A stretch of 21,591 bases of DNA from CAZRIP01 sp964600165 (GCA_964600165.1 CAZRIP010000070.1:1-21591); one strand, 5' to 3'; shown: positions 7,468-14,709, counted from the stretch's first letter. A program made the numbers and translations. The notes: generated by a model not told the origin, from the sequence alone.

Positions 7468-7715
7468 TACCAGTCCTCCTTCTCGAGACCGCTCATCCAC
7501 GCCGCCGTCAGCCAGGCATCGGGTTTCTCGGGCTTCTTGCGGTAGCCGGCAAGATATCGATCCTCCTTTTCGCGAAGTTCCTGCGCCTTGAAATAAGATT
7601 CGAGCGCGGCGGCGTAGAGCGCGCTGCGGGACTTGCGCAGAGCCCGTCGGAGCGTCTCCCCCCGCCGAAATGTCTCGGTCGGCAGGCTTATGGCCGTCTT
7701 TATCGCGTTAGTCAT
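7467..7715 (-). CDS. mazE: MazE-like (ribbon-helix-helix) antitoxin
   Basis: The 82-aa protein precedes and overlaps the toxin, as antitoxins of this class do. Its N terminus (KTAISLPTETFRRGETLRR, 6-24) reads as a ribbon-helix-helix: a beta strand followed by an amphipathic helix ending near SRSALYAAAL (29-38). The charged tail (KAQELREKEDRY, then a Lys/Pro-rich stretch and EKEDW) would wrap the toxin. It probably represses its own promoter; TATAAT lies 6 nt before the ATG, so bound protein would block initiation. No known antitoxin subfamily is recognised with certainty beyond this fold. Confidence 0.82.
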   Translation of the reverse strand: MTNAIKTAISLPTETFRRGETLRRALRKSRSALYAAALESYFKAQELREKEDRYLAGYRKKPEKPDAWLTAAWMSGLEKEDW

Positions 7716-7721
7716 ACTTTT

Positions 7722-7749
7722 ATTATACTAAAATACCACCATTCCGCAA
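7722..7749 (-). promoter_or_regulatory. mazEF promoter
   Basis: On minus, TTGCGG (7749-7744), 16 nt, then TATAAT (7727-7722), then 6 nt to the mazE ATG. A leaderless antitoxin message is predicted. No clear operator palindrome was found beyond the AT-rich core. Confidence 0.6.
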
Positions 7750-7751
7750 GA

Positions 7752-7789
7752 GGCGCCGCCCGGGGCCTCCCCTCGCCCCGGACGGCGCC
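7752..7789 (-). terminator. Stem-loop terminator after the spoVG pair
   Basis: A 15-bp GC-rich stem (7752-7766 with 7775-7789, one G-T wobble) and a loop of 8 nt sit 7 bp beyond the stop of the second spoVG-like gene, upstream of the mazEF promoter. There is no good T tract, so termination may be inefficient or Rho-assisted. Confidence 0.6.
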
Positions 7790-7796
7790 GTGAGAG

Positions 7797-8075
7797 CTAC
7801 GCCTTCGCCGCGCGCCCGAACGCGCGCAGCACCGTCTTCTTGATCTCCTCGCGCGCTTTCGGCGTCGTCGGCGAGACGACCTCGAAGAACGCGCCGCCGG
7901 ACGACCGGCGCATCGGGAACGTCACGTACGGCTCGCCGGTGGCCTTGCTTTTCAAGACGCGCAGGCCTTTGACGATCAAGAGCCCCGCCACCGCCAAGTC
8001 GGCGAAGGCCAGGAGCTCGCGCGCTCCCTTCGCGTCGTGATACGGCCGCACCGACGCGCGCAGCAGCGCGCTCAA
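7797..8075 (-). CDS. Second SpoVG-like protein (divergent paralogue)
   Basis: A 92-aa relative of the SpoVG protein encoded immediately upstream. Both share a DLxxxGxxxxKGxR strand pattern (here DLAVAGLLIVKGLRV, 26-40), a P(Y/F)(V/I)(T/S)FP strand (49-54) and a C-terminal helix with VLRAFGRAA (82-90). The SpoVG hallmark DIAHPI is replaced by EVVSPT (65-70), so the nucleic-acid-binding face may differ. Only TTG at 8075-8073 gives a start joined to the upstream stop (TTGA overlap); GAGG lies 6 nt before it. A longer frame reaching 8171 would bury its N terminus inside spoVG and looks like shadow translation. A hairpin follows the stop. It may form heteromers with its neighbour, which is inference. 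Confidence 0.72.
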   Translation of the reverse strand: MSALLRASVRPYHDAKGARELLAFADLAVAGLLIVKGLRVLKSKATGEPYVTFPMRRSSGGAFFEVVSPTTPKAREEIKKTVLRAFGRAAKA

Positions 8076-8395
8076 GCGTTCCCTCGCGCCGCCGAAGCGT
8101 AGGCGCGGAGCACGCTTTCGCGCGCGGCGTGGTAGGCGTCCGCGCTGATCGGATGCGCGATGTCGAACCACTTGTCGCCCGTCTCGCCCGATCCCTTGCG
8201 GGCGGGGAACGAGATGAACGGCGCGCCCGGCTTCTGGTCCTTGGGCACGCCCATCATGATGCGGATGCCTTTGATCACGAAGGCCCCGCCGATCGTCAGA
8301 TCGGCGAAGCCGAGCAGGTTGCTGTCGGGGCGCGATGCGTCGTGGAACAGGCGGACTTTCGTCTCGAGGGACGGCACGGTCTCGGTGGTGTTCAT
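8072..8395 (-). CDS. spoVG: SpoVG-family nucleic-acid-binding regulator
   Basis: The 107-aa product carries the SpoVG core: FADLTIGGAFVIKGIRIM (30-47), PFISFPARK (59-67), WFDIAHPISADAYHAARESV (76-95, with the hallmark DIAHPI) and a closing helix LRAYASAA. SpoVG proteins bind DNA and RNA and tune expression, for example septation in Bacillus, virulence in Staphylococcus and Borrelia. The first 20 residues are an extension. ATG at 8395 has a strong AGGAGG only 4 nt upstream, which makes it one of few genes here with a Shine-Dalgarno. A further upstream ATG at 8458 lies inside the shared 34-bp element and was rejected. Transcription probably starts in that element about 28 nt before the ATG. Confidence 0.9.
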   Translation of the reverse strand: MNTTETVPSLETKVRLFHDASRPDSNLLGFADLTIGGAFVIKGIRIMMGVPKDQKPGAPFISFPARKGSGETGDKWFDIAHPISADAYHAARESVLRAYASAARGNA

Positions 8396-8424
8396 GGAAC
8401 CTCCTGGGGGTGGAACGGCCATAC

Positions 8425-8458
8425 TACGGATACGACTGACCCCCCGATTTAGTTCCAT
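8425..8458 (-). promoter_or_regulatory. 34-bp shared element, copy 1 (ECF-like promoter of spoVG)
   Basis: Matches 33 of 34 bases of the element at 19012-19045. Read on minus, GGAACT (8456-8451), 16 nt, then CGTAT (8434-8430) resembles an ECF sigma promoter of the GGAAC-N16/17-CGT type. The spoVG AGGAGG and ATG lie 25-35 nt downstream, which suits a leadered message. TAGTAT at 8426-8421 is an alternative sigma-70 -10 box. Dispersed repeat DNA is the competing reading. Confidence 0.5.
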
Positions 8459-8498
8459 GTCTCGTCGGGGACGAAAGGAGGAGGCGCGGCCGAGAGCG

Positions 8499-8903
8499 CT
8501 ACTTTATCTTCTGGATGGCCGCCGTGAACATGCCCATTTCGGTGGAATAGAGACCGGTGCCATAGGCCAAGCAGGCCGCCCGGCCGTTGGTGGCGTTGCC
8601 CGATGGGTTATTCGCGGGCGTCTTGACGTCGGTGAGATAATTCCGGGTGGCTTGGCACTGAGCGAGGTCCACCGGGTGATAGCAGATGCAGATCTGGGCG
8701 TCGAGCATGCTCTTCCAGCCCGAGAGAAGCGCCAGGGAATAATCGTCGAGAGGCCGGGCCGGATTGCCGCATTGGGGCGGAGGAGCCGCGTTGACGACCG
8801 GCTTTTGGACGGTCGTGCCGTTCGGGCCGGGGCATGTCACGGTGTCGGCGACGGCCAAGGACGCGAAAAGAAGAACGATGGCGACGGCGCGCAGCGCGGT
8901 CAT
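8499..8903 (-). CDS. Small Cys-rich exported protein, unrecognised
   Basis: I do not recognise this 134-aa protein. It has a clean signal peptide (hydrophobic core AVAIVLLFASLAVA, 6-19, cleavage near Ala19) and six cysteines in the mature part (24, 45, 72, 74, 83, 111), including a CxC, consistent with disulfides after export. The first part is Pro and Thr rich; the region after residue 52 looks helical. ATG at 8903 has a textbook AAGGAGG 6 nt upstream and a near-consensus sigma-70 promoter (TTGACA-N17-TACGCT), so it is expected to be well expressed and leadered, unlike most neighbours. The divergent partner is another exported or membrane protein with a CQEKC motif; a shared envelope role is only inference. 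Confidence 0.75.
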   Translation of the reverse strand: MTALRAVAIVLLFASLAVADTVTCPGPNGTTVQKPVVNAAPPPQCGNPARPLDDYSLALLSGWKSMLDAQICICYHPVDLAQCQATRNYLTDVKTPANNPSGNATNGRAACLAYGTGLYSTEMGMFTAAIQKIK

Positions 8904-8923
8904 GGATTTCCTCCTTATAAAGA

Positions 8924-8952
8924 AGCGTAGACGCGGCGATTTGATCTGTCAA
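8924..8952 (-). promoter_or_regulatory. Near-consensus sigma-70 promoter of the Cys-rich exported gene
   Basis: TTGACA (8952-8947), 17 nt, TACGCT (8929-8924). The predicted start near 8917 leaves a short leader of about 13-15 nt that contains the AAGGAGG. Confidence 0.75.
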
Positions 8953-8967
8953 GGGCCCTCCGTCTCA

Positions 8968-8996
8968 TTGACAAAACGGGCATCGGCTCCTACACT
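8968..8996 (+). promoter_or_regulatory. Near-consensus sigma-70 promoter of the TPR membrane protein
   Basis: TTGACA (8968-8973), 17 nt, TACACT (8991-8996). The start is predicted near 9003, only 7 nt before the ATG. The AGGGAAGGA at 8998-9005, which looks like a ribosome binding site, would then be mostly outside the mRNA. TAGGG and CCCTA (8996-9000, 9006-9010) form a small inverted repeat over the start point. Confidence 0.7.
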
Positions 8997-9009
8997 AGGG
9001 AAGGACCCT

Positions 9010-10764
9010 ATGCTGCCCCTCGCCCGCCTGCTGCTCGCGGCCGTGATCGTCTTCGCCGCCCCGGACGGCGCCGGGCCAAAGGCCGGCGGCCAAGCCGTCC
9101 CGCCACCGCCGCCTGACGCCAATCCGGGCACCGTTCCGCCGCCTCCGCCCGACGCCAATCCGGGCACCGTTCCGCCGCCTCCGCCCGACGCCAATCCGGG
9201 CACGACGCCGGCACCCGCGACGCCGAGCAAGGAGAACATCAGCCTCAAGGAGATGGTCAACCAAGCGTCTCTGCGGCAAAATGACCCCGCCGCCTTCCAG
9301 GCCTGGATGACGAAGATCGCGCCCGCGTACAATCGGGTGTTCGGCGACGGCGCTTTCGCCCGGCTCACGGACTTCCAGAAGACCTGTCAGGAAAAATGCC
9401 AGCCCGATCAGTACATGAACACCGCGAACTTTTTCCAAGACGCCGCAAGGCTCGCGTCTCTCGAGGACGACGCCCGCGCGGGCAGCCCGCCCCCCGACTC
9501 GATCGAATACAAGAGGAGGGACGCGGCGATCAAAGACGATCTCAAGACCACGGTTTCCAGTGTACAGCCGCAGCGCGACGACGCTCCCGAAGTGATCACG
9601 GGCTTCGATAAGGCGTATGAGCCCGTCAAGCGCGTCGTGATGACGCCGGAGGAGCATCAAGACTCGGCGCAGCAGGCGGCTCGGCAAACCGACAGCGCGC
9701 CGTCTTACAGCAATCTTGGCAACGTCCTTCTCCAAAACGGCAATGCGTCCGCGGCCCAGGGCGCGTTCAATCAATCGATCAATCGCGATCCGTCGAACGC
9801 CGACGCGTACAGCGGCCGCGCGCAAGCCGACTACAACCTCGGCGACTATCCGGCCGCGGCCAAGGACGCGGCGTCCGCGCTCGACCTCAACCCGCAGGAC
9901 GAGGCCGCGCGCAACACGCTGCTGCTTTCCGAGCGCCGGCTGCCGCAGGGCTCCTGGCCGGAGCTGCATAATGACATGGCCAAGTCCGCCGCAGGCTCGG
10001 GCGCGGCGCTCAACGCCACGGCGCTCGACGACGGCTCGGTCGCGGGCGGGGTGGCGACGACGGGCGCGGGCGTCTCGGGTTCCGCGGCCCCCCCCACACT
10101 GCCGATGGGCTCGGACGGCGCGCGCAAGGCCGAGGCTTTCGTCGCCGAGGCGCGCAAGGACGTCCAGATGGGCGACGCGCGCGCGGCCGTCGGCGCGCTC
10201 CAGAAGGCGATTGCGGCCAATCCGAACGACGCGGAAGCGTATTCGCTTTCCGCCATCGCTTACAGCAGGCTCAAGGACTACCGCGGCATGGCCGACGCCG
10301 CCGACAAGGGCCTCGCGCTCGCCCCCAACAACCGCGTACTCTTGAACGCGAAGGCCTTCGCCCTCAACCATCTCAAGGACTACAAAGGCGCGTTCGCGAC
10401 GGCCTCGCGCGCCGTCGAGATGGACCCGCGCGACGCCGTCGCGCACTTCAACAAGGCCCGCGCGCTGGCCGGCATGGGCGATCGCAACGCCATGGTCGCC
10501 GAGCTCAAGGAGGCCGCCGGCCTCGACAAGAAGTTCGAGCCGGCCTACAACGCGTCGATCCAAATGCCGCAGGACGCCGACCTGAACTTGCTGTTCTCCG
10601 ACGACAAGGCCGGCGGCGCGCCCTCCCTGCTCGAGATGGCGATGGCGCAGACGGACGACCCGGGCTGGGGCGCGTTCGCGCTCGAGGCCGGCGTCGGCGC
10701 GCTGCTCATGCTCGCCGCCGCGTTCGCGGCCAAGCGACTGTTCGGCGGCGGCGCGGCGGCTTAG
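9010..10764 (+). CDS. TPR-repeat protein with signal anchor, Pro-rich linker and C-terminal membrane segment
   Basis: A 584-aa protein of unassigned function. An N-terminal hydrophobic segment (2-17) is followed by three tandem copies of VPPPPPDANPGT (30-65), a helical region with a CQEKC pair near residue 135, then TPR-like helical hairpins in two blocks (about 230-320 and 375-505) separated by a Gly/Ala/Thr-rich linker. The second block shows typical TPR phrasing (AEAYSLSAIAYSRLKDY, AVAHFNKARALAGMGD). A hydrophobic helix near 555-575 and a basic AKRLF tail suggest a C-terminal anchor. Such proteins usually scaffold envelope assemblies. ATG at 9010 is supported by a TTGACA-N17-TACACT promoter; an in-frame extension back to 8764 would cross that promoter and was rejected. 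Confidence 0.8.
   Translation: MLPLARLLLAAVIVFAAPDGAGPKAGGQAVPPPPPDANPGTVPPPPPDANPGTVPPPPPDANPGTTPAPATPSKENISLKEMVNQASLRQNDPAAFQAWMTKIAPAYNRVFGDGAFARLTDFQKTCQEKCQPDQYMNTANFFQDAARLASLEDDARAGSPPPDSIEYKRRDAAIKDDLKTTVSSVQPQRDDAPEVITGFDKAYEPVKRVVMTPEEHQDSAQQAARQTDSAPSYSNLGNVLLQNGNASAAQGAFNQSINRDPSNADAYSGRAQADYNLGDYPAAAKDAASALDLNPQDEAARNTLLLSERRLPQGSWPELHNDMAKSAAGSGAALNATALDDGSVAGGVATTGAGVSGSAAPPTLPMGSDGARKAEAFVAEARKDVQMGDARAAVGALQKAIAANPNDAEAYSLSAIAYSRLKDYRGMADAADKGLALAPNNRVLLNAKAFALNHLKDYKGAFATASRAVEMDPRDAVAHFNKARALAGMGDRNAMVAELKEAAGLDKKFEPAYNASIQMPQDADLNLLFSDDKAGGAPSLLEMAMAQTDDPGWGAFALEAGVGALLMLAAAFAAKRLFGGGAAA
9097..9204 (+). repeat. Three in-frame 36-bp tandem repeats (VPPPPPDANPGT)
   Basis: Units at 9097-9132, 9133-9168 and 9169-9204. 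The second and third differ at one base of 36, the first at several synonymous sites. Near-identity of two units indicates a recent duplication, so copy number probably varies between strains. The product is an extended, Pro-rich spacer after the signal segment. Confidence 0.9.
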
Positions 10765-10768
10765 GCCG

Positions 10769-12799
10769 CTACCCTTCGAGGGCCGACCAGACGCTCGCGT
10801 GATCGTCGGTCCACGGCGCGCGGCCGTTTCTAAAGGAAGAGAGCTCGATCCAGCCTTCGGCGCGATAAGGCGCCAGGCGCGCCGCGTCCTTGCCGAGCAG
10901 CACCCACGACGAGAAGTAGCGCTGCTCGTCGACGCCGCGCGGATCGGTCGACTTCGCGAGACCGCTCCAGCCTCCGTCCTGCGCCAGCGCGGCGAGCACC
11001 GGCCTCAGATTGAGGAATCGGTTGGTCACGTGAAACAGCACGAGCCCGCCGGGCTTCAAGCGGCTCTCGTAGACGGCGAGCGCCTCGCGCGTCAGGAGAT
11101 GCACGGGAATCGCGCCGCCGGTGAAGACGTCGACGACGATCAGGTCGTATTTTTCCTTCGCTGCCGCCAAGCGCAGGCGGCCGTCGCCGGTGACGACGCG
11201 CGCGCCGCCGTCCAAGAAATGGAAACGCCGCCGCGCCACGTCCTCGACCGCAGGGTCGAGCTCATAAAAGACGAAGCCCTGCCCCGGCCGCGCGTAGGCC
11301 GCCGTCGAGCCCACGCCCAGGCCGAGCACGGCCACGGACTTCAAACGATTTTTTTCTAAGGTAAAAACCTCGCCGAGCGGCGACCCGCGATGGAAATAAA
11401 GCAGCGGCTCTCTCTCGCGCGCCGGGTCGTCGTAGGCGAGGCCGTGCATCGTGTTGCCGTGATAGAAGCGCCGCATCACGCCGTCGTCGACGACGCGATA
11501 GTAGCCGTAGAAGTCGCGGCGCTGCTCGACCAAGCCCGGCGCGAACGCGGGAGACTGGCTGACGTAGAAAGCGAGCGCGGCGACGCCCAAAACGGCGAAG
11601 GCGGCGAGGGTGGCGCGGCCCGGCGCCTGCCCGCGCGCCTGCACGGGCCGCCGGGAGTCGCGCCACAAGAGCGCGCCGAAGGACAGCGCGCCCGCGGCGG
11701 CCCAGTCCAGCTCCGGCATGGCCAGCCTCCGGCCGGCGAGCGGCATGACGACGCCGATCAAGAGCCCGCCCGCCCAGCCGCCGAGCGCCGACGCCGCGTA
11801 AAAGCGCGCGAGGCTTCCGCCGCCGGGGCGGCTCTCGGAAAGCTTACGGTGGCAGAGCCACGCCACGACGAATAACGCGGCCATATAGAAAAAAGCCTTA
11901 TTGACGACCCACAGTCGACGGATCGTGTGCCAGCCCTCGGGCACGCCGGCCGAGAAGCGCACGGTCAGCAGCACGAGACAGGCCCAGCCCGCCGCGCCGA
12001 AGACGAAGACGAGCCCCAAGCGCGGCGCCCAGGGCCGGCGCTTGAACGCGAGCACGAGCGTCAAAAGGTAGGCGGCGAGCGGCGCGATCCACAACAGCGG
12101 CACGGCGGCGAGATCGAGGCTCAAGAGGTTCGTCACGGCGAGCAACGCCGCGCTCGGCCCCGCGGCGAGCAAGACCCACGATGAGAAGTCTTCTTTCTCG
12201 GCGGGAGCCGCGGCGCTTTTCTCGGCCGCCTCCCCTGGCAGGCAGAACCAATGCAGGCAGGCGTAGAGGACGTAGAGCGCCTCCCACCACTTGACCTGCG
12301 CGGCCAGGCCCAAGCGCGGCTCGATGAGGAACGGATAAGCGCCGAGGCAGACGAGCGCGCCGGCGTTGGACGCCGCATAAAGGGAATAGGCCTCGTCCTC
12401 GCCGAGCCCGCGCGAGAGCGCGAAGCGCTGGATCACCGGGCTCGTCGTCGACAAGACGAAAAACGGCGCGCCGACGCCGAGCAGCAGCGCCGCGCAGACT
12501 TGAAGGACCGGCAGGCGCCACGGGTCGCCCGCGCCGACGGCGAGCGGGAAGAAGAATACAGGGAGCGCGAGCAGCGCGGCGTGCCAGCGCGCGTATGCCC
12601 GCGGCCTCGGGAAGCGGCGCTGCGCGGCCTGCGCGTAGAGCGTCGCGAAAAAGAGCGCGCCCTGGAAGAACATCATCGCCGTCGTCCAAACGGAGGCGGC
12701 GCCTCCGTAGAATGGAAGCAGAAGGCGCGCGGCGATCAGCTCGAGCGCGAAAAGGAGAAACGAGCCGAGGAACGAAACGAGGACGAAGGGATCAAGCAT
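10769..12799 (-). CDS. Membrane-fused spermidine-synthase-like protein
   Basis: The 676-aa product joins an N-terminal polytopic membrane domain (about 12 hydrophobic segments over residues 1-430) to a C-terminal Rossmann methyltransferase-like domain of the spermine/spermidine synthase family. In that domain VAVLGLGVGSTAAYA (near 490) binds the nucleotide, FYELDPAVEDVA follows, then VTGDGRLRLAA, YDLIVVDVFTGGAIPVHLLT and a C-terminal PWTDDHASVW. In soluble spermidine synthases the loop after the fourth strand carries a catalytic Asp in a DSTDP-like motif; here it reads DVFTGG, so a canonical aminopropyl transfer is doubtful. Proteins of this fused type are widespread without an assigned reaction. 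ATG lies 2 nt after the helicase stop, so it is the second gene of that operon. Confidence 0.85.
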   Translation of the reverse strand: MLDPFVLVSFLGSFLLFALELIAARLLLPFYGGAASVWTTAMMFFQGALFFATLYAQAAQRRFPRPRAYARWHAALLALPVFFFPLAVGAGDPWRLPVLQVCAALLLGVGAPFFVLSTTSPVIQRFALSRGLGEDEAYSLYAASNAGALVCLGAYPFLIEPRLGLAAQVKWWEALYVLYACLHWFCLPGEAAEKSAAAPAEKEDFSSWVLLAAGPSAALLAVTNLLSLDLAAVPLLWIAPLAAYLLTLVLAFKRRPWAPRLGLVFVFGAAGWACLVLLTVRFSAGVPEGWHTIRRLWVVNKAFFYMAALFVVAWLCHRKLSESRPGGGSLARFYAASALGGWAGGLLIGVVMPLAGRRLAMPELDWAAAGALSFGALLWRDSRRPVQARGQAPGRATLAAFAVLGVAALAFYVSQSPAFAPGLVEQRRDFYGYYRVVDDGVMRRFYHGNTMHGLAYDDPAREREPLLYFHRGSPLGEVFTLEKNRLKSVAVLGLGVGSTAAYARPGQGFVFYELDPAVEDVARRRFHFLDGGARVVTGDGRLRLAAAKEKYDLIVVDVFTGGAIPVHLLTREALAVYESRLKPGGLVLFHVTNRFLNLRPVLAALAQDGGWSGLAKSTDPRGVDEQRYFSSWVLLGKDAARLAPYRAEGWIELSSFRNGRAPWTDDHASVWSALEG

Positions 12800-12801
12800 C
12801 C

Positions 12802-14709
12802 CTACTGAAATTCGTAAGACGAGCGGTGGGCGTCGTGGGAATCGACGTATTCAAGGAACGCGGCGTAGAACTTGTGCTGGCCGATCGTCGCCGAATCGCC
12901 GATCACGATCAAGAGCCGGCGCGCGCGCGTCATCGCCACGTTCATGCGCCGCGTGTCGGACAAGAAGCCCACCTCGGCGTCCTGGTTCGAGCGCACGAGG
13001 GAGACGATCGTCGCCTCCTTCTCGCGGCCCTGAAAGCCGTCGACCGAGCCGATCTCGAGGCCCGGGATCTTGACCAGGGTCTTCAAGAGCTTGGACTGCG
13101 CGACGTAAGGCGTCAGGATCGCGACCTTCCTCGGGTCCATGCCGGACTCGAGCAGCCGGTTCAAAAGGCGCACGGCGAGCTCGGCCTCGCCCTTGTTCTC
13201 GCGGCTTTCCAACAGCTCGTTCCAGGTCTCGTCAAAGCCGGCCCCGGCGGTGTCGATGAACGTCAGCGGCTCGGCCGTCAGCTCGTCGGAGGCGACGCCC
13301 GGCAGCTCGTCGGCGGTGTGCGCCTTGACCGAGTCGTCGGCGATCAGCTTGCCTTCATAGAACTGGCCCGACGAGAAGCCCATGATCGTCTCGTGCATCC
13401 TGTACTGCACGCGCAGGAGCGTCTGCAGATGATCGGGCAAGATATCCTTCAAGCGGTCGAAGAGCGTCACGGCGAGCCCGCCTTCCGCGGCCTGCACGGA
13501 GTAGATCGTCGGCGGCAGCTGCATAGAGTCTCCGGCGAAGACGGCTTTCTTGGCCATCGTCAGCGGGATCCAGGAGAGCGGCTCCGTCGCCTGCGACGCT
13601 TCGTCGAGCACGGCGAGATCGAAGTCCCCCTTGAGCATGCGCTTCGAAAGCCCCCCGTGCGTGGCGAGCACGACTTGCGCGGAGGCGAGCACGCGCCGCG
13701 AGATGTCGAACTCGAGGTCGCGGGCCTGGCGCCAGAGCTGCTGGACCTCGCGGTCGCGCTCCTGGCGCTCCTGATAGCCGAGCTGGCCGATGCCGCGGCC
13801 GTGGCGCGACTTGCGCTTGACGAGGCGCTCGCGCCAGGCGTCGAGCTCCTTGATCTCCTCGTAGGCGGGATCGGCCTCGACTAGGGCGGCCAAGTTGTTG
13901 TGCCGGAGGAACTCGAGCGTGCGCGCCGGGTGGCCCAGGCGCACGACGCGCAAGCCGGTCTCGTGGAGCTTCTCGAGCATGTTGTCGACGGCGATGTTGG
14001 AGGGCGCGGTGGCCAGCACGCGCTCTCCGCGCGAGACGGCCTGGCGGATCACCTCGACGAGAACGGTCGTCTTGCCCGTGCCCGGCGGCCCGTGCACGAG
14101 CGCCACGTCCTCGGCGGCCAGGCAAACGGCCGCGGCCTCCCGCTGCCACTCGTTCAAGCCCTCGTTGAAATAGGCCAGATCCTTCTTGAGCTTGGGCTTG
14201 CGGCCCGGCTTGGCCTCGCCGATGAAGAGCTCGCGCAGCTCCGCCAAGCGGTTCTTTTTCGCCTCGGAGACTTGGACGAGGGCCTTCTTCATGCGGCGAT
14301 AGGTCGCGTCGGAGCCGAGCAGGTCGATCTGATAACGGCCGCCGCGCTGCTCCGGCGGCGGGACCTTGAGCGCGACGGTGGCGCGGTACTCGTCGACGCG
14401 ATACATCGTCCCCTCGCCCGTCGGCGGCTCGCAGCCGGGTGGGAAAGTCACGAGCACGTTGTCGCCGTTGCTCATCGCGTGGAACGGCGCCAGGTCCTCT
14501 CCCGCCGCGGGCCGCGACAACGTCAATAGCGGCATCCCGCCGAGGCCGGTCTCCAAACCGTCGACCGTGAGCGCCGCGACGGTCTTGCCCAGCGCCTCGC
14601 GCGTGGCGAGCGGGAACTTGTGAAGCTCCTTCAAGTTCTCCGTCTTCTCGGCCTCGCGCTCGAGCTCGAGCAGCGTCAGCAGCTTGTCGAAATGAGGTTT
14701 TCCGCCCAT
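12802..14709 (-). CDS. SF1B helicase, Upf1/IGHMBP2-like
   Basis: This 635-aa protein has all core SF1 motifs in order: Walker A GPPGTGKTT (207-215), motif Ia TAPSNIAVDNML (234-245), Walker B DEASQATEP (369-377), motif III GDSMQLPP (393-400), motif IV QYRMH (435-439), motif V VDGFQGRE (556-563) and motif VI RRMNVAMTRAR (587-597). An N-terminal beta-rich region (40-150) precedes the motor, as in eukaryotic IGHMBP2 and its bacterial relatives. Expected activity is 5'-to-3' unwinding of RNA or DNA coupled to ATP hydrolysis. An insertion with charged coiled-coil character (285-335) corresponds to domain 1B/1C. TATGAT lies 12 nt before the ATG. It leads an operon with the membrane spermidine-synthase-like gene; no functional link between the two is evident. 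Confidence 0.92.
   Translation of the reverse strand: MGGKPHFDKLLTLLELEREAEKTENLKELHKFPLATREALGKTVAALTVDGLETGLGGMPLLTLSRPAAGEDLAPFHAMSNGDNVLVTFPPGCEPPTGEGTMYRVDEYRATVALKVPPPEQRGGRYQIDLLGSDATYRRMKKALVQVSEAKKNRLAELRELFIGEAKPGRKPKLKKDLAYFNEGLNEWQREAAAVCLAAEDVALVHGPPGTGKTTVLVEVIRQAVSRGERVLATAPSNIAVDNMLEKLHETGLRVVRLGHPARTLEFLRHNNLAALVEADPAYEEIKELDAWRERLVKRKSRHGRGIGQLGYQERQERDREVQQLWRQARDLEFDISRRVLASAQVVLATHGGLSKRMLKGDFDLAVLDEASQATEPLSWIPLTMAKKAVFAGDSMQLPPTIYSVQAAEGGLAVTLFDRLKDILPDHLQTLLRVQYRMHETIMGFSSGQFYEGKLIADDSVKAHTADELPGVASDELTAEPLTFIDTAGAGFDETWNELLESRENKGEAELAVRLLNRLLESGMDPRKVAILTPYVAQSKLLKTLVKIPGLEIGSVDGFQGREKEATIVSLVRSNQDAEVGFLSDTRRMNVAMTRARRLLIVIGDSATIGQHKFYAAFLEYVDSHDAHRSSYEFQ

Noticed and set aside
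8998..9005. AGGGAAGGA as the Shine-Dalgarno of the TPR gene
   Set aside because: The TTGACA-N17-TACACT promoter places the transcription start at about 9003, inside this stretch, so it would be mostly absent from the message.
8995..10563. A 522-codon open frame on the minus strand opposite the TPR gene
   Set aside because: Its translation is Arg, Gly and Val rich low-complexity sequence, the typical antisense shadow of a GC-rich gene; the plus frame has a signal segment, TPRs and a consensus promoter.
12595..13884. A 429-codon plus-strand frame opposite the helicase
   Set aside because: The minus frame carries every SF1 helicase motif in order; the plus frame is a shadow with no domain.
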